From Chitinophaga arvensicola (lineage in GTDB: Bacteria; Bacteroidota; Bacteroidia; Chitinophagales; Chitinophagaceae), in the NCBI RefSeq assembly GCF_900110835.1, contig NZ_FOJG01000002.1, positions 1,454,979 through 1,518,978 on the forward strand: DNA of 64,000 nt. The letters run 5' to 3'. Positions 52,118 through 61,308 of this stretch are shown here, piece by piece. The notes beneath the pieces are model-generated. The model had not been told where the DNA came from. It did not search any database and was given only the letters and a program-made list of their open reading frames with translations. How positions within the stretch are numbered: the stretch's first letter is position 1; each line of letters opens with the position of its first letter. Both the position numbers and the translations under genes were made by a program.

Positions 52118-52996
52118 CTATTTAAAATACTCTTTTACCGCCGCTACAAATGGCGGCACCAGCAGGTGATGCTTACTCAGGGTAGCAGCCCGCCATGTCC
52201 TCTTTTTAAACGGTGTTTTCAGGGGCATCGTCACGATATCCCTGTTTTTCAGATAGGGCGCAATCACCCAGGTAGCAAAAATCCCCACGCCCATACCTGC
52301 ATTGATCATTTCAACAATGGCTTCTGTGAGCTGGATCCGGGTAATGGATTTTGGAGATACCTCCCGGAAAAACTCCTTTGAAAACTGGGTATGTTCTCCC
52401 TGTGCATCGTATATCAACAGGTCTTCCGTCGTAAAGTCGTCCGCTGTAAGTGCCGTCTTGCTGCGGGTATACGGGTGGTTCCGGGGCAGTACTGCCACCA
52501 AGTTATCTGAAAACAACGGGGTGGTATGAATAGCCGGATGGTCTGGTTTCTCCGAAACAATTGCCAGGTCCAGTTCTCCGTTCAGCAGGTATTCCAGCGG
52601 TCTTTGTGTTGCGGCAGCCACAATGGATATCTCCACCTGGTCCAGACGGGATTTCAGCCGGGTAATGACCTCCGGTAGCCAGTGATAGCAGGTATAACAT
52701 TCGGTGCTGATCCGCAGACTGGAGAGTTTTCCTTTTTTGAAAGCGTGTATATCTTCGTTTAATCTTGATAGTTGCGGCAGGATGCTGCCGGCGCCTTCCA
52801 TAATACGCCTTCCGGCATGTGTGAGCAGGAGTTTTTTATTGACCCGTTCAAAAATCTGTAAGCCGGTTCTGTTCTCCAGGTCTTTCAACTGGTGACTTAA
52901 AGCCGATTGCGTTAGAAAGAGGCTGTCGGCCGCTTTGGTGAGGGAGCCATGCTCCACTATGCGTTGCACCAGGAGCAGGTCATTGCTTACGATCAT
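52118..52996 (-). CDS. LysR-family transcriptional regulator
   Basis: A 292-residue protein. Helix-turn-helix at 1-60 (DLLLVQRIVEHGSLTKAADS, LFLTQSALSHQLKDLENRTG). Ligand-binding domain from ~90: SSLRISTECYTCYHWLPEVI, DLAIVSEKPDHPAIHTTPLF and MINAGMGVGIFATWVIAPYL. Divergent from the thioredoxin-fold gene with a perfect 20-bp palindrome touching its own start, suggesting autoregulation and control of that gene. The effector is unknown. Confidence 0.92.
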   Translation of the reverse strand: MIVSNDLLLVQRIVEHGSLTKAADSLFLTQSALSHQLKDLENRTGLQIFERVNKKLLLTHAGRRIMEGAGSILPQLSRLNEDIHAFKKGKLSSLRISTECYTCYHWLPEVITRLKSRLDQVEISIVAAATQRPLEYLLNGELDLAIVSEKPDHPAIHTTPLFSDNLVAVLPRNHPYTRSKTALTADDFTTEDLLIYDAQGEHTQFSKEFFREVSPKSITRIQLTEAIVEMINAGMGVGIFATWVIAPYLKNRDIVTMPLKTPFKKRTWRAATLSKHHLLVPPFVAAVKEYFK

Positions 52997-52998
52997 GA

Positions 52999-53018
52999 GT
53001 ATTTTTAATTAAAAATAC
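52999..53018. promoter_or_regulatory. Perfect 20-bp palindrome in the LysR/thioredoxin intergenic region
   Basis: GTATTTTTAATTAAAAATAC, two nt upstream of the LysR ATG. Perfect dyad symmetry and position suit a LysR operator. Confidence 0.6.
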
Positions 53019-53054
53019 GAAAACTATTCATTTTCCTCATGTATAAAGAGCCGC

Positions 53055-53062
53055 TACCTTTG
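53055..53062 (+). promoter_or_regulatory. -7 box TACCTTTG
   Basis: Exact TAnnTTTG match 15 nt before the ATG at 53078; supports that start over the reading-frame opening at 53039, which lies upstream of it. Confidence 0.55.
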
Positions 53063-53077
53063 ACAGATAAAAAAAAC

Positions 53078-53677
53078 ATGATGGAAACATTAACAAAGAA
53101 ATTCACCGAAACCAACGTCGACAGTGCTTTTGAGCTGGCACGTGCCGAACAGAAGCCGGTATTGATAGATTTCTGGTCCACCAATTGCAAAGGTTGTCAG
53201 CGTATGGATGCCGTCACGTATGAAGATGCGTCCGTTCAGGCATACCTGGAGCAGCATTATGTACTGGTGAAATACCATGTCAGTAAAATGAACCGGGATT
53301 TCAGCAAAGTATACCTGCCTACCGCAATACAATGGACACCGGCATTATACATCTATTCACCGGACGGCGCGGTGATACGTAATATCACCGGGTACTTATC
53401 GCCCAGGCAGTTCATAATTGAACTCTCCATCGGCCAGGGCGCAGCTTTCATGCGCAAAGGAAAATATGCGGAGGCATTGGAACTGCTGAGTAACCTTACT
53501 ATTGCGGGCGCTTACCCCGTGCTGGATCAGGAAGCCATGTACTGGTCGGGTGTAGCGGCCTTCTTTGGTAAACAAAAAGACTTCCGGGACCTGGTTCCTT
53601 ACTGGGGCAAACTTATCAACACCTATCCCGGTTCTACCTGGGCAGAGAAAGCGGATATTCTGCCGGCAGAAGGATAG
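53078..53677 (+). CDS. Thioredoxin-fold protein with CxxC
   Basis: A 199-residue protein starting at 53078 (or the ATG at 53081, MMETLTKKFTETN). Active site WSTNCKGCQRMD in a thioredoxin-like fold (PVLIDFWSTNCKGC ... VYLPTAIQWTPALYIYSPDG with cis-Pro region). The C-terminal half has TPR-like helices (GKYAEALELLSNLTIAG). No signal peptide, so it acts in the cytoplasm. Divergent from LysR. Confidence 0.85.
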   Translation: MMETLTKKFTETNVDSAFELARAEQKPVLIDFWSTNCKGCQRMDAVTYEDASVQAYLEQHYVLVKYHVSKMNRDFSKVYLPTAIQWTPALYIYSPDGAVIRNITGYLSPRQFIIELSIGQGAAFMRKGKYAEALELLSNLTIAGAYPVLDQEAMYWSGVAAFFGKQKDFRDLVPYWGKLINTYPGSTWAEKADILPAEG

Positions 53678-53707
53678 CATTTCAGATTTATTTTTCACGG
53701 GCGTAAA

Positions 53708-54433
53708 CTAAAGAGACGGGGAGGTTGGGTGTCCTGTCTCTTTGGTTTTGAAAACGCCGTAGATGAACCATATCAGCAACAGTACACAAACAATCGCTTC
53801 AAAAAACAGGTAAGGAACTTTACTTGGATATTCCACCCAATGAAGACTCCGGTGGAGTGCTGTCAGGTATATTACCTGATGAAAGACCAGGATACCAAAT
53901 GCGGTTTTCACCAGGAAGTTGATAGCTGGTTCGCTGCTTAAAGTGATAGCCAGGATTATACCTGCCACCATCTGTAACAGTGCTACAGGAAGGCTCAGGT
54001 AACGTTGCAGCTGCAAAAATTGGTAAAGCTCTAGCAATACATTTTCCTGCACATGCGGACCATCCATCGTTGACATTACATTGGGTAATTCTATCTGCAT
54101 CCTGAGAAGATAAACAGATTGCAACCCCAGTTGTACCGAGAAAGCAAGGAACAAAGCCAGAAATGCCGCGATACTGGCTATGGGCGAAATAGGGTAATTA
54201 TACATACAAATCACCAGGAGCGGATACAACATAGCGATTAAAAAAATCAGCGTCAGGCAGGTGGCCAGCTGATATGCCGGATATCCACCCTGAAATAAAA
54301 AGTGCTGACGCGACTCCTCTCCCACCGGATACACGAGGAAAACAACTATTTTAAACACCAGCGTCAGCAAATAAAAGAAAGTGATCCAGGCGGATACAAG
54401 ATAGGCGGTACGGGAAAGTGGGTTAGGCATCAT
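53708..54433 (-). CDS. Integral membrane protein of unknown function
   Basis: A 241-residue protein with about six membrane helices (ITFFYLLTLVFKIVVFLVYP, LATCLTLIFLIAMLYPLLVI, IASIAAFLALFLAFSVQLGL, VALLQMVAGIILAITL, FLVKTAFGILVFHQVIYLTA, VPYLFFEAIVCVLLLIWFIY). No family recognised. Its last codons lie in a hairpin that also serves as terminator. Starts 13 nt after the upstream membrane protein gene, so the pair is probably an operon. Confidence 0.65.
   Translation of the reverse strand: MMPNPLSRTAYLVSAWITFFYLLTLVFKIVVFLVYPVGEESRQHFLFQGGYPAYQLATCLTLIFLIAMLYPLLVICMYNYPISPIASIAAFLALFLAFSVQLGLQSVYLLRMQIELPNVMSTMDGPHVQENVLLELYQFLQLQRYLSLPVALLQMVAGIILAITLSSEPAINFLVKTAFGILVFHQVIYLTALHRSLHWVEYPSKVPYLFFEAIVCVLLLIWFIYGVFKTKETGHPTSPSL
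53710..53743. terminator. Hairpin terminator overlapping a gene's 3' end
   Basis: AAAGAGACGGG (53710-53720) pairs with CCTGTCTCTTT (53733-53743), one G-T wobble. It includes the final codons and stop (53708) of the minus-strand membrane protein; on plus it is followed by GGTTTTG and ends the thioredoxin gene transcript. Confidence 0.6.
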
Positions 54434-54446
54434 ATATTTAAGGGGA

Positions 54447-55016
54447 TTAAGGCTTGAACGTATAGGAAGAATCCGGCGTGCACCAGTTAAAATTAAAACC
54501 CTCCTCTCTGAATGTAACCCAACAACTGTTCGTCGTATCCTTATCCACTTCCAGGTCTACCTGTTTAATAAAGACCGGAATCATCGCGTATTTACTCAAC
54601 TCATACGTTACCCGCGCGCCGCCTGCAAACCCCTGATCCCTCAGATGAGCGATCTTATATCCTTTTACCCGCCATTCCTTTTCCACAGTTGTAGTACCCG
54701 CGAAACTTCCGATAAATGCTCCCCAAAGACCAAACAGCAAAAGTCCGGCGGAGATAACGCCGGTAGCAAGAAAGCTGTGATCATCTGATTGAAGCACCAG
54801 CGCATATCCATAAGTAAAGAAAATATAAAGCAGCCAGTCATACCCACTGCTTACAACGTAACTATACCCCGTCAATGCCGGCAACAGCAGCACCAAGGCA
54901 GTCAGGAGTACTATTACAATCGTTTTCCGGGAAGACTGTTTGTGAATGACCCAACCCAACAAAGGAATGAGGAAGAGGAAAAAAATAAATGTAGTATGTG
55001 TAGCGATAAAAAGCAT
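54447..55016 (-). CDS. Membrane protein with soluble C-terminal domain, unknown function
   Basis: A 189-residue protein. Four N-terminal membrane helices (FIFFLFLIPLLGWVI, TIVIVLLTALVLLLPALTG, GYDWLLYIFFTYGYALVL, GVISAGLLLFGLWGAFIG) lead into a ~75-residue soluble part with two cysteines (TNSCWVTFREEGFNFNWCTP). No family recognised. Likely co-transcribed with the six-helix protein downstream. Confidence 0.65.
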   Translation of the reverse strand: MLFIATHTTFIFFLFLIPLLGWVIHKQSSRKTIVIVLLTALVLLLPALTGYSYVVSSGYDWLLYIFFTYGYALVLQSDDHSFLATGVISAGLLLFGLWGAFIGSFAGTTTVEKEWRVKGYKIAHLRDQGFAGGARVTYELSKYAMIPVFIKQVDLEVDKDTTNSCWVTFREEGFNFNWCTPDSSYTFKP

Positions 55017-55113
55017 AGGGAACAGGTATATCCTAAAATAAGCAATTTTAGCTGAATATGCCAGATCACCACGGGACAGTTTTTCGTCATCTTGTCTTGA
55101 GACAAATAAGCAA

Positions 55114-55140
55114 CCGGCTAAAAGATAAACTTTCAGCCGG
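55114..55140 (-). terminator. Probable terminator of the SusCD-TlpA locus
   Basis: CCGGCT (55114-55119) pairs with AGCCGG (55135-55140) and AAAG with CTTT inside; 12 nt past the TlpA-protein stop on the minus strand, with T-rich sequence beyond (TTGCTTATTTG). Confidence 0.55.
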
Positions 55141-55151
55141 CCACTCCTTTG

Positions 55152-56282
55152 CTACTGGTGTTTAAAAACTTCTTTCAGCTTCTCTTCCAGCTGATTGGCA
55201 CGTAAATTCTTCGCGATGATCACCCCATTCGGATCAATCAAAAAGTTCTGTGGCACTGCTCTCACATCGTATTGCTTTGCTACTTCGTTCCGGGGACCTT
55301 TAAGATCGCTGAGATGGAGCCATTTCAGGCCATCCTCTGCTATCGCTTTCAACCACGGCGCCTTTTGCGAATCGAGAGAAATACCGATGATCTGGAAATC
55401 TTTGCCGCCGTACTCCTGGTACACCTTTACGAGATAAGGATTTTCCTCCCGGCAGGGACCACACCAGCTGGCCCAGAAATCGACCAGCACATATTTTCCC
55501 CTGAAAGAAGACAGGGTAACGGCAGTGCCAGTGGAATCCGGCTGGGTGAAGTCAAGCGCCTGCATGCCTACTGCGGTCTTTTTTGCCACTTCCAGGCGCG
55601 CTGCCATTGATTTAGCGGTAATGGTATTTTTCATCCTGGCACTAAGTCCGTTCATCAATGGCTCAAATGTTTCCACGTCGATGATAAAGCTACTTTCCTT
55701 TAGCAGGGAAAGGCTCAGGTAAGAGTCGGGATGTGCGGCTATAAATGCTCTTTTCTCTTTAGTGATGTCGTCATATATCGGCCGGCTGAGCTTTCTGAAC
55801 TTTTCCACGCTGGCATCATCCTTTTCAAGGAAGTAGTGCATCATACTGTCCGAAATTGGCTCCAGCCGGGCTTCATAAGGTCTCAGCTGTTTTTTGAGCA
55901 GCAATAGTTCGGATTGTCCGGCGCCGCCTTTCACACTTGCTTTTTTCAGGGTACCATCGGATGATTTTATTTTTATTACCACCGGCTCCAGAAAAACTTC
56001 ATTGGCGTCTACATTGCCTTCCTCACCGGTATGTGCGTCACCGGTAGTTTTTGCAATACTGATATAGGCTGTTGCCGGTTCTGTAATGGTACCTGTGATA
56101 CGGAATTTACCATCTTTTACGATCGCGGAATCCAGTTGGTATTGGTTGTCTTTGGGATAATTGAGCATTATTTTTGCGCCCTCTGCACGCTTTCCGAGAC
56201 TACCATCTATCGTAAATTGCTGCGCCTGTGCGCTGCCCAACATGGCCAATAAACACACCTGTATTGTTACTATTTTCTTCAT
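55152..56282 (-). CDS. TlpA-family thiol-disulfide oxidoreductase with DUF4369 N-terminus
   Basis: A 376-residue exported protein. Signal peptide (VTIQVCLLAMLGSAQA), N-terminal DUF4369-like domain (FTIDGSLGKRAEGAKIMLNY ... GKFRITGTITEPATAYIS), then a redoxin domain with VDFWASWCGPCREENPYLV (CGPC at 274-277) and RAVPQNFLIDPNGVII (cis-Pro). It reduces or oxidises disulfides in the periplasm. It is the last gene after SusC/SusD (15 nt gap), a common arrangement in Chitinophaga-like genomes. Confidence 0.9.
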   Translation of the reverse strand: MKKIVTIQVCLLAMLGSAQAQQFTIDGSLGKRAEGAKIMLNYPKDNQYQLDSAIVKDGKFRITGTITEPATAYISIAKTTGDAHTGEEGNVDANEVFLEPVVIKIKSSDGTLKKASVKGGAGQSELLLLKKQLRPYEARLEPISDSMMHYFLEKDDASVEKFRKLSRPIYDDITKEKRAFIAAHPDSYLSLSLLKESSFIIDVETFEPLMNGLSARMKNTITAKSMAARLEVAKKTAVGMQALDFTQPDSTGTAVTLSSFRGKYVLVDFWASWCGPCREENPYLVKVYQEYGGKDFQIIGISLDSQKAPWLKAIAEDGLKWLHLSDLKGPRNEVAKQYDVRAVPQNFLIDPNGVIIAKNLRANQLEEKLKEVFKHQ

Positions 56283-56297
56283 CTTATTTTCCCTTTT

Positions 56298-57698
56298 TTA
56301 TTTATAACCATTATTCTGTACCAGCTTTGGATTCCTGTTTAATTCGGCATTCACGAACGGCAGGTATAGCCTTGTTTCATTCTGTCCTTTTGAACTCAGA
56401 AAGGGGATGGCTTTACCGAAACGTTTCATATCCTGCCAGCGTAGTCCTTCTCCCAAAAACTCTTTTCTTCTTTCCATTTCTATCTCCTGCAGGAAATTAG
56501 CGGCGCTCGGGAAATCTCCGGTTGTTTTGGGGCTGGCATTTCTTTTTTGTCTTACTGCATTATACCGGGTAACGTTCACCACATCCTGGCGGGCATCTGC
56601 TTCTGCCGAAATCAGATAGGCCTCACTTAAGCGGATCAGCGGGTAAGTCACAAAGGAATTGGCGTCCTGTAAAGTATCCAGCGAGAATTTCATCAGGTAG
56701 GTGACTACCCTGCCCACACTGGCGGCCATTTGATTTTTGAATAAACCTGCACGTACGTCGCCGGCTTCGTATGCATTGACCAGGTCGGCATTTACCCAGG
56801 TTTGTCCATTACCGGTAGCGCCGGTAGGTCGGCGGTATGGCAGGCCGGGGCTAAAGAGCGGGAACATCCCTGCGCGATCGTAGGAACTGGACACGGGACC
56901 TTCCACCACACGGAAAAGCAATTCTTTGTTCTCCGGGTTGTTGTAACGGAAATTGCTGGAAAAATCGGATGTGAGTGCGGCAGATGTGGAGCCAATAACG
57001 GCTTCTGCATATTTTTTTGCTTCCACCTTATCTCCCCTGTTCAGGTAGATCCTTGCCAGCAGCAGCTGCACTGCTTCTTTAGACAACGCATCGGGCGTGG
57101 AGAAAGGCGGCAGTAATTTTTCCGCCTCTTTCAGATCCGTAATAATGCGGTTAAACACTTCCTCTTCTGTGTTCTGCGGACGTTTCAACTCTGCCGGGTC
57201 TTCATTTGAACCCAGTGTAATGATCACACCTTTATAGGCTTCCACCAGGCGCAGGTAGCAGTAGCCACGGATTCCCAGCGCTTCACCCAGGTCTTTGTTC
57301 TGGCCGGTCAACTCACGGGAACGGATATAGTTGATCACTGTATTGGCATTTCCAATGGCAGTATAAGCGCCGTTATAATAGAATCCATTACTGAAACCAT
57401 CGCTGGGATTTGGATTACAGGCGTCGTATGCCTGCGGATTAAAACGGGTGATAGACCCACCCTGCATGGAAATGATATCATCTGCATAGATATCAAACAG
57501 CGGATAGGTTTGTGATGGCCAGCCGGCATGGATCTTTGAGTACGCGCCCTTTACCAGGAGTGCCAGATCCGCCGGTTTAAGCGTTTGTTCTCCAATGGCT
57601 GTATCGGGAACGGGTTCGTCCAGCTTTTTACTGCATGCAACAAAAGTACTGGCAACGAATAAGCATAAATTTATCAGCAGGAAATATTTCCGGATCAT
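56298..57698 (-). CDS. SusD/RagB-family outer-membrane lipoprotein
   Basis: A 466-residue protein. Lipobox FVASTFVAC (about residue 21). SusD/RagB features: VPDTAIGEQTLKPADLALLV, LGEALGIRGYCYLRLVEAYK, EEVFNRIITDLKEAEKLLPP, YPLIRLSEAYLISAEADARQ and the C-terminal FLQEIEMERRKEFLGEGLRW. It caps the SusC barrel and binds substrate at the cell surface. It follows SusC by 17 nt. No glycosidase or peptidase is adjacent, so the substrate is unknown. Confidence 0.93.
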   Translation of the reverse strand: MIRKYFLLINLCLFVASTFVACSKKLDEPVPDTAIGEQTLKPADLALLVKGAYSKIHAGWPSQTYPLFDIYADDIISMQGGSITRFNPQAYDACNPNPSDGFSNGFYYNGAYTAIGNANTVINYIRSRELTGQNKDLGEALGIRGYCYLRLVEAYKGVIITLGSNEDPAELKRPQNTEEEVFNRIITDLKEAEKLLPPFSTPDALSKEAVQLLLARIYLNRGDKVEAKKYAEAVIGSTSAALTSDFSSNFRYNNPENKELLFRVVEGPVSSSYDRAGMFPLFSPGLPYRRPTGATGNGQTWVNADLVNAYEAGDVRAGLFKNQMAASVGRVVTYLMKFSLDTLQDANSFVTYPLIRLSEAYLISAEADARQDVVNVTRYNAVRQKRNASPKTTGDFPSAANFLQEIEMERRKEFLGEGLRWQDMKRFGKAIPFLSSKGQNETRLYLPFVNAELNRNPKLVQNNGYK

Positions 57699-57715
57699 AT
57701 CAATATTTTTTCTGA

Positions 57716-60700
57716 TTATAAAGTGACATCAATACCAAAGGCAAAAGTTCTCGGCATCGGTATAAACGTGGACTGTATCCCTGTTTCTATTCCAATTTCA
57801 GGATCGGTCAGTTTCAGATCCCTGTTCTTAATCACAAACAGGTTCTGGAAAGAAGTGTAAATACGCAACGCCGGGATACCCACCTTTCTCAGCACTTTCT
57901 CATCCACCTGGTAGCCGATGGTCACGTTTCTCATTCTCAGGTAAGAAGCATCGAAGAGATAATGCGTAGAGGGAAGTGTATTCCAGTCTTCCACCTGACC
58001 TGCGCCATGAGGTCCTACTACTGCACGTGGATAATAACTCTTGTCACCTGGTTGTTTCCATCTGTCTTTCACCCACTCCGGTTTGTTAGGCATTACACCG
58101 GTGTAGTCGATGTTAAAGAGACGGCTGTATTGGTCGTCGAGATTATAGATCTTAGCTCCTGCACTGAATGTAAGGGCAGCGCTCACCGTAATACGATGCC
58201 AGCTGGCGCCCAGGTTAAAGCCGCCTGATATTTTTGGTTGTGCTACCGGCACATATTCCTGGTCTGCCTGGGAAATCACCCCATCTTTGTTTTTATCTTC
58301 ATATACCAGATCGCCGGTGTTGGGATCAACGCCTAATGACCTGAAGAGCAAGAGGGAACCGACGGATTGTCCCATCTTCACAAATGGCCTCGGCCCGCCT
58401 GGCATATAATAGCCATAGCCCATTACAGAATCCCTTAAATACAGGATCTTGTTCCGGTTTACATTCAGTATAACACCTGCATTCCAGGAAAATTTCTGGT
58501 CGTTTGTTAACCTGCTGCGATAAGAGAGATCGAGGTCTATTCCCCTGTTGGCCACAGTTCCCAGGTTTCCTTTCTGTGAGGCAAAGCCACCGGTAGAATA
58601 AGGCAGCGGCAAGCTGGTGATCAGGCCATCCGTTCTTTTCTCATAAAATTCCAGCGTCATAGACACCTTATTTCTAAAGAACCGGGCTTCTATCCCCGCA
58701 TCATACTGGCGCGTTCTTTCCCATCTGAGATCGCGGTTTCCACGCACATTGCTTAATGCCAGCGCAGGTTTACCATTGTAGGTGCTGGTGTTTATCAGGT
58801 CGGCAAAATCGAAGTAGCCGAGTGTGCGGATATTACCGGTAAGTCCTGCGCCTGATTTAATTTTCAGGAAAGATACCAGGGAGCTTCTTCCAAAAAATGG
58901 TTCATCGGAAATGATCCAGCCGGCAGACAATGCCGGGAACCACGAATACCGGTTGTTGCCGGCGAGCTTGGATGTACCGTCTCTGCGGATACTTCCGCTC
59001 AGCAGGTATCTGTTCTGCCAGCTCAGGTTAGAACGGAAAAAATAAGACTCTCCTGCTTCCGAATAGTTACGGTTGTTCCAAAGTTCGTTGTTTGAAAAAG
59101 AAGACCCATTTCCCGGGCTCCATAAACCTTCACTGCCGGGAAACCCGGTAATGGCAAAGCCGGTAGTGGTATTTTTATTTTCATAGTATTCCTGACCCAG
59201 CAGGAGATCCCCGCACAGGTCACCTGCCGCCAGCCGGTAAGTAAGCGTATTATTGAAGGTATACTGCGTACCACTGCCTGAACTATTGCCATGCTGACCG
59301 CCATTATAGCTTCCGTAATAAGACAAAGGACTATAGAAATTAATGGTAGTACCCTGACTGTTTACCCCTGCCAGCGTAGATTTGAACACCAGGTTGGGCC
59401 GGAAGGTAATTTCACCAAACACGTTAGCCAGGTAATTCCAGTCTTTCTTTTTCTGATAGGTCTGGTAAGTACCTGCATAGGGATGGCTTTGTAAAGCAAA
59501 CCAGTTGCCAACCGTACCATCAGGGTTGAACAGCAGTGAATCCGGTGTATCCGGACGTGCCGCTATGGCATCGTACAAGGGAGTGGTCAGGTTATTACTT
59601 TCAGATAACGATACATTCAGATCGCCGCCGATCCGTAACCACTTGTTGATCTTCTGGGTGAGGGCCATTTTGCCGGAGTAACGGTTATACCTGCCCGATC
59701 CAACGGTGTTTTCTTCCGAGTATTTACCAAAGGATAAATAATAGGTATTGTTCACACCACCACCGGATACATTCGCCTGGATATTATGGGTAGACGCATT
59801 TTTGGAGATGACTTTATCTACCCAGTTATTATCAACAAGACCATTCGGTGTACCCAGTTTGAAAGAACTGATTTCGTAGTCCAGTACGTCTTTTTCCTCG
59901 TTCAGCACCTCTTCCCTTTCAGGTGTAACACCACCGGCAATCAGTTTATCAATATCGCTGATCCTGTTGCGGCGCGCTTCTTTGAATACGGATTCATATT
60001 CTGCATTGTTCAATGCCCTGAAACCCAGCGTAGATCTGGTGATGCCGTAGTAGGAGTTTACGTTGACAAGAGGGCGGCCACCGAGTTTTCCTTTTTTGGT
60101 AGTGATCATGATCACGCCCTGTGCACCTCTGGCACCATAGATCGCAGAAGAAGAAGCATCTTTCAGTACTTCGATAGACTCAATATCCTGTGGGTTGATG
60201 TTGTTGAAATTAAAGTTCGGATTGTTGACCGTACCTAATCCCACTCCTGCATCCACGATCAGTCCATCGATCACCACGAGCGGGTTCACATTGGAGGCGT
60301 TCAGTGTTTGTGCGCCACGGATAACAATAGAAGGCTGAGAGCCGGGCGAACCATCCGAAGACTTTACCTGCAAACCGGCCACCTTGCCCTGCATGGCGCT
60401 GAACACGCTGTTGTTGATATTTTCTTCCGGTTTCAGTTCTCCTACTTTGGCAATGGAGCCTGTTACATTTCTTTTGCTCTGGGTACCATACCCTACTACA
60501 ATGGTCTGATCAAGATTGGCCACATATACTTTCAGGTATATGGCGTAGTTCACCGCAGTGCCCACTTTTATTTCCTGGGGAATGTAACCGACAGAGCTGA
60601 AAACAAGCACCTGTCCGGGTTCTGCGGAGATCACAAAATTACCGTCTGCATCAGTGCTGGTTCCCTGCGTAGTTCCTTTAATCACTACGTTTACCCCTTC

Positions 60701-61177
60701 CAGTGGTTTCTTCTCTTCCGAGAATACGCGGCCGCTCACCGGCGCTTTATCGGCCGCTGCTGCGGGAGGCTCGGCCGATCGTGTAACAACAATCACATTG
60801 TCGATAAAGGAATACCGCAGGCGTTGTCCTTTGAAGCAGAGATCCAGCGCCTCTTTTAAAGGGGTGTTTTTAAACTCCACGGTAACGGGGTTGGCTTCCC
60901 CGATAATGTTTTTGTCCCAGACGAATTCGACACCGGTCTGCATCCGGATTTTTTCAAAAACTGTTTTCATCGGGATGTTTTTGCCGGCAAAGGTGACCTG
61001 CTGCGCGTTGGCGCCGATACTTCCATAAGCCTGCATACAAGTGATGATAAGCAGAACACTCAACATTTTCATGACAAGAATAATTTTGGCTGATTTTTCT
61101 TTCCATGGATGAATCCATGCAAGACATTGCTGCCCGGTCCCTCTGGAACCAGGAGTGCCCGTAAGCATAAAAAGCAT
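57716..61177 (-). CDS. SusC/RagA TonB-linked outer-membrane receptor with STN signalling domain
   Basis: A 1153-residue receptor. Residues ~60-132 are a secretin/TonB short N-terminal (STN) domain (NIPMKTVFEKIRMQTGVEFV, NTPLKEALDLCFKGQRLRYS), which signals to a FecR. Next are a carboxypeptidase-like domain (~146-225), a plug (NVTGSIAKVGELKPEENINN, GSQPSIVIRGAQTLNASNVN, LVVIDGLIVDAGVGL, SIEVLKDASSSAIYGARGAQ) and a barrel. The signal segment is MKMLSVLLIITCMQAYGSIG; a start at 61072 (MKMLS) is possible, 61177 (MLFMLTG) is used because Chitinophaga relatives carry the IHPWKEKSAKIIL stretch. Confidence 0.93.
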   Translation of the reverse strand: MLFMLTGTPGSRGTGQQCLAWIHPWKEKSAKIILVMKMLSVLLIITCMQAYGSIGANAQQVTFAGKNIPMKTVFEKIRMQTGVEFVWDKNIIGEANPVTVEFKNTPLKEALDLCFKGQRLRYSFIDNVIVVTRSAEPPAAAADKAPVSGRVFSEEKKPLEGVNVVIKGTTQGTSTDADGNFVISAEPGQVLVFSSVGYIPQEIKVGTAVNYAIYLKVYVANLDQTIVVGYGTQSKRNVTGSIAKVGELKPEENINNSVFSAMQGKVAGLQVKSSDGSPGSQPSIVIRGAQTLNASNVNPLVVIDGLIVDAGVGLGTVNNPNFNFNNINPQDIESIEVLKDASSSAIYGARGAQGVIMITTKKGKLGGRPLVNVNSYYGITRSTLGFRALNNAEYESVFKEARRNRISDIDKLIAGGVTPEREEVLNEEKDVLDYEISSFKLGTPNGLVDNNWVDKVISKNASTHNIQANVSGGGVNNTYYLSFGKYSEENTVGSGRYNRYSGKMALTQKINKWLRIGGDLNVSLSESNNLTTPLYDAIAARPDTPDSLLFNPDGTVGNWFALQSHPYAGTYQTYQKKKDWNYLANVFGEITFRPNLVFKSTLAGVNSQGTTINFYSPLSYYGSYNGGQHGNSSGSGTQYTFNNTLTYRLAAGDLCGDLLLGQEYYENKNTTTGFAITGFPGSEGLWSPGNGSSFSNNELWNNRNYSEAGESYFFRSNLSWQNRYLLSGSIRRDGTSKLAGNNRYSWFPALSAGWIISDEPFFGRSSLVSFLKIKSGAGLTGNIRTLGYFDFADLINTSTYNGKPALALSNVRGNRDLRWERTRQYDAGIEARFFRNKVSMTLEFYEKRTDGLITSLPLPYSTGGFASQKGNLGTVANRGIDLDLSYRSRLTNDQKFSWNAGVILNVNRNKILYLRDSVMGYGYYMPGGPRPFVKMGQSVGSLLLFRSLGVDPNTGDLVYEDKNKDGVISQADQEYVPVAQPKISGGFNLGASWHRITVSAALTFSAGAKIYNLDDQYSRLFNIDYTGVMPNKPEWVKDRWKQPGDKSYYPRAVVGPHGAGQVEDWNTLPSTHYLFDASYLRMRNVTIGYQVDEKVLRKVGIPALRIYTSFQNLFVIKNRDLKLTDPEIGIETGIQSTFIPMPRTFAFGIDVTL

Positions 61178-61206
61178 AACTTTAATTTGCGTTTTGGTTA
61201 ATAAAA

Positions 61207-61242
61207 ACTGTACGATCCGTCTCTCAACCCGTATTGTACAGT
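61207..61242 (-). promoter_or_regulatory. 36-nt imperfect inverted repeat before SusC
   Basis: ACTGTAC (61207-61213) and GTACAGT (61236-61242) are perfect arms, with further symmetric pairs inside (GAT/ATT and CG/CG). It lies 30-65 nt upstream of the SusC start, either as operator or leader stem. Confidence 0.5.
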
Positions 61243-61269
61243 GACTCTACAAGTATATTAGCCTTGCAT

Positions 61270-61301
61270 AACCGCCCGGCTACCACCGGAGCGGTTTTTT
61301 T
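61270..61301. terminator. GC-rich hairpin between FecR and SusC (terminator for plus strand)
   Basis: AACCGC (61270-61275) pairs with GCGGTT (61291-61296), inner CCGG with CCGG; on plus it is followed by TTTTTT. On the sense (minus) strand there is no T-run, so it may instead stabilise the SusC mRNA or limit read-through from FecR. Confidence 0.45.
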
Positions 61302-61308
61302 GGCTGCA

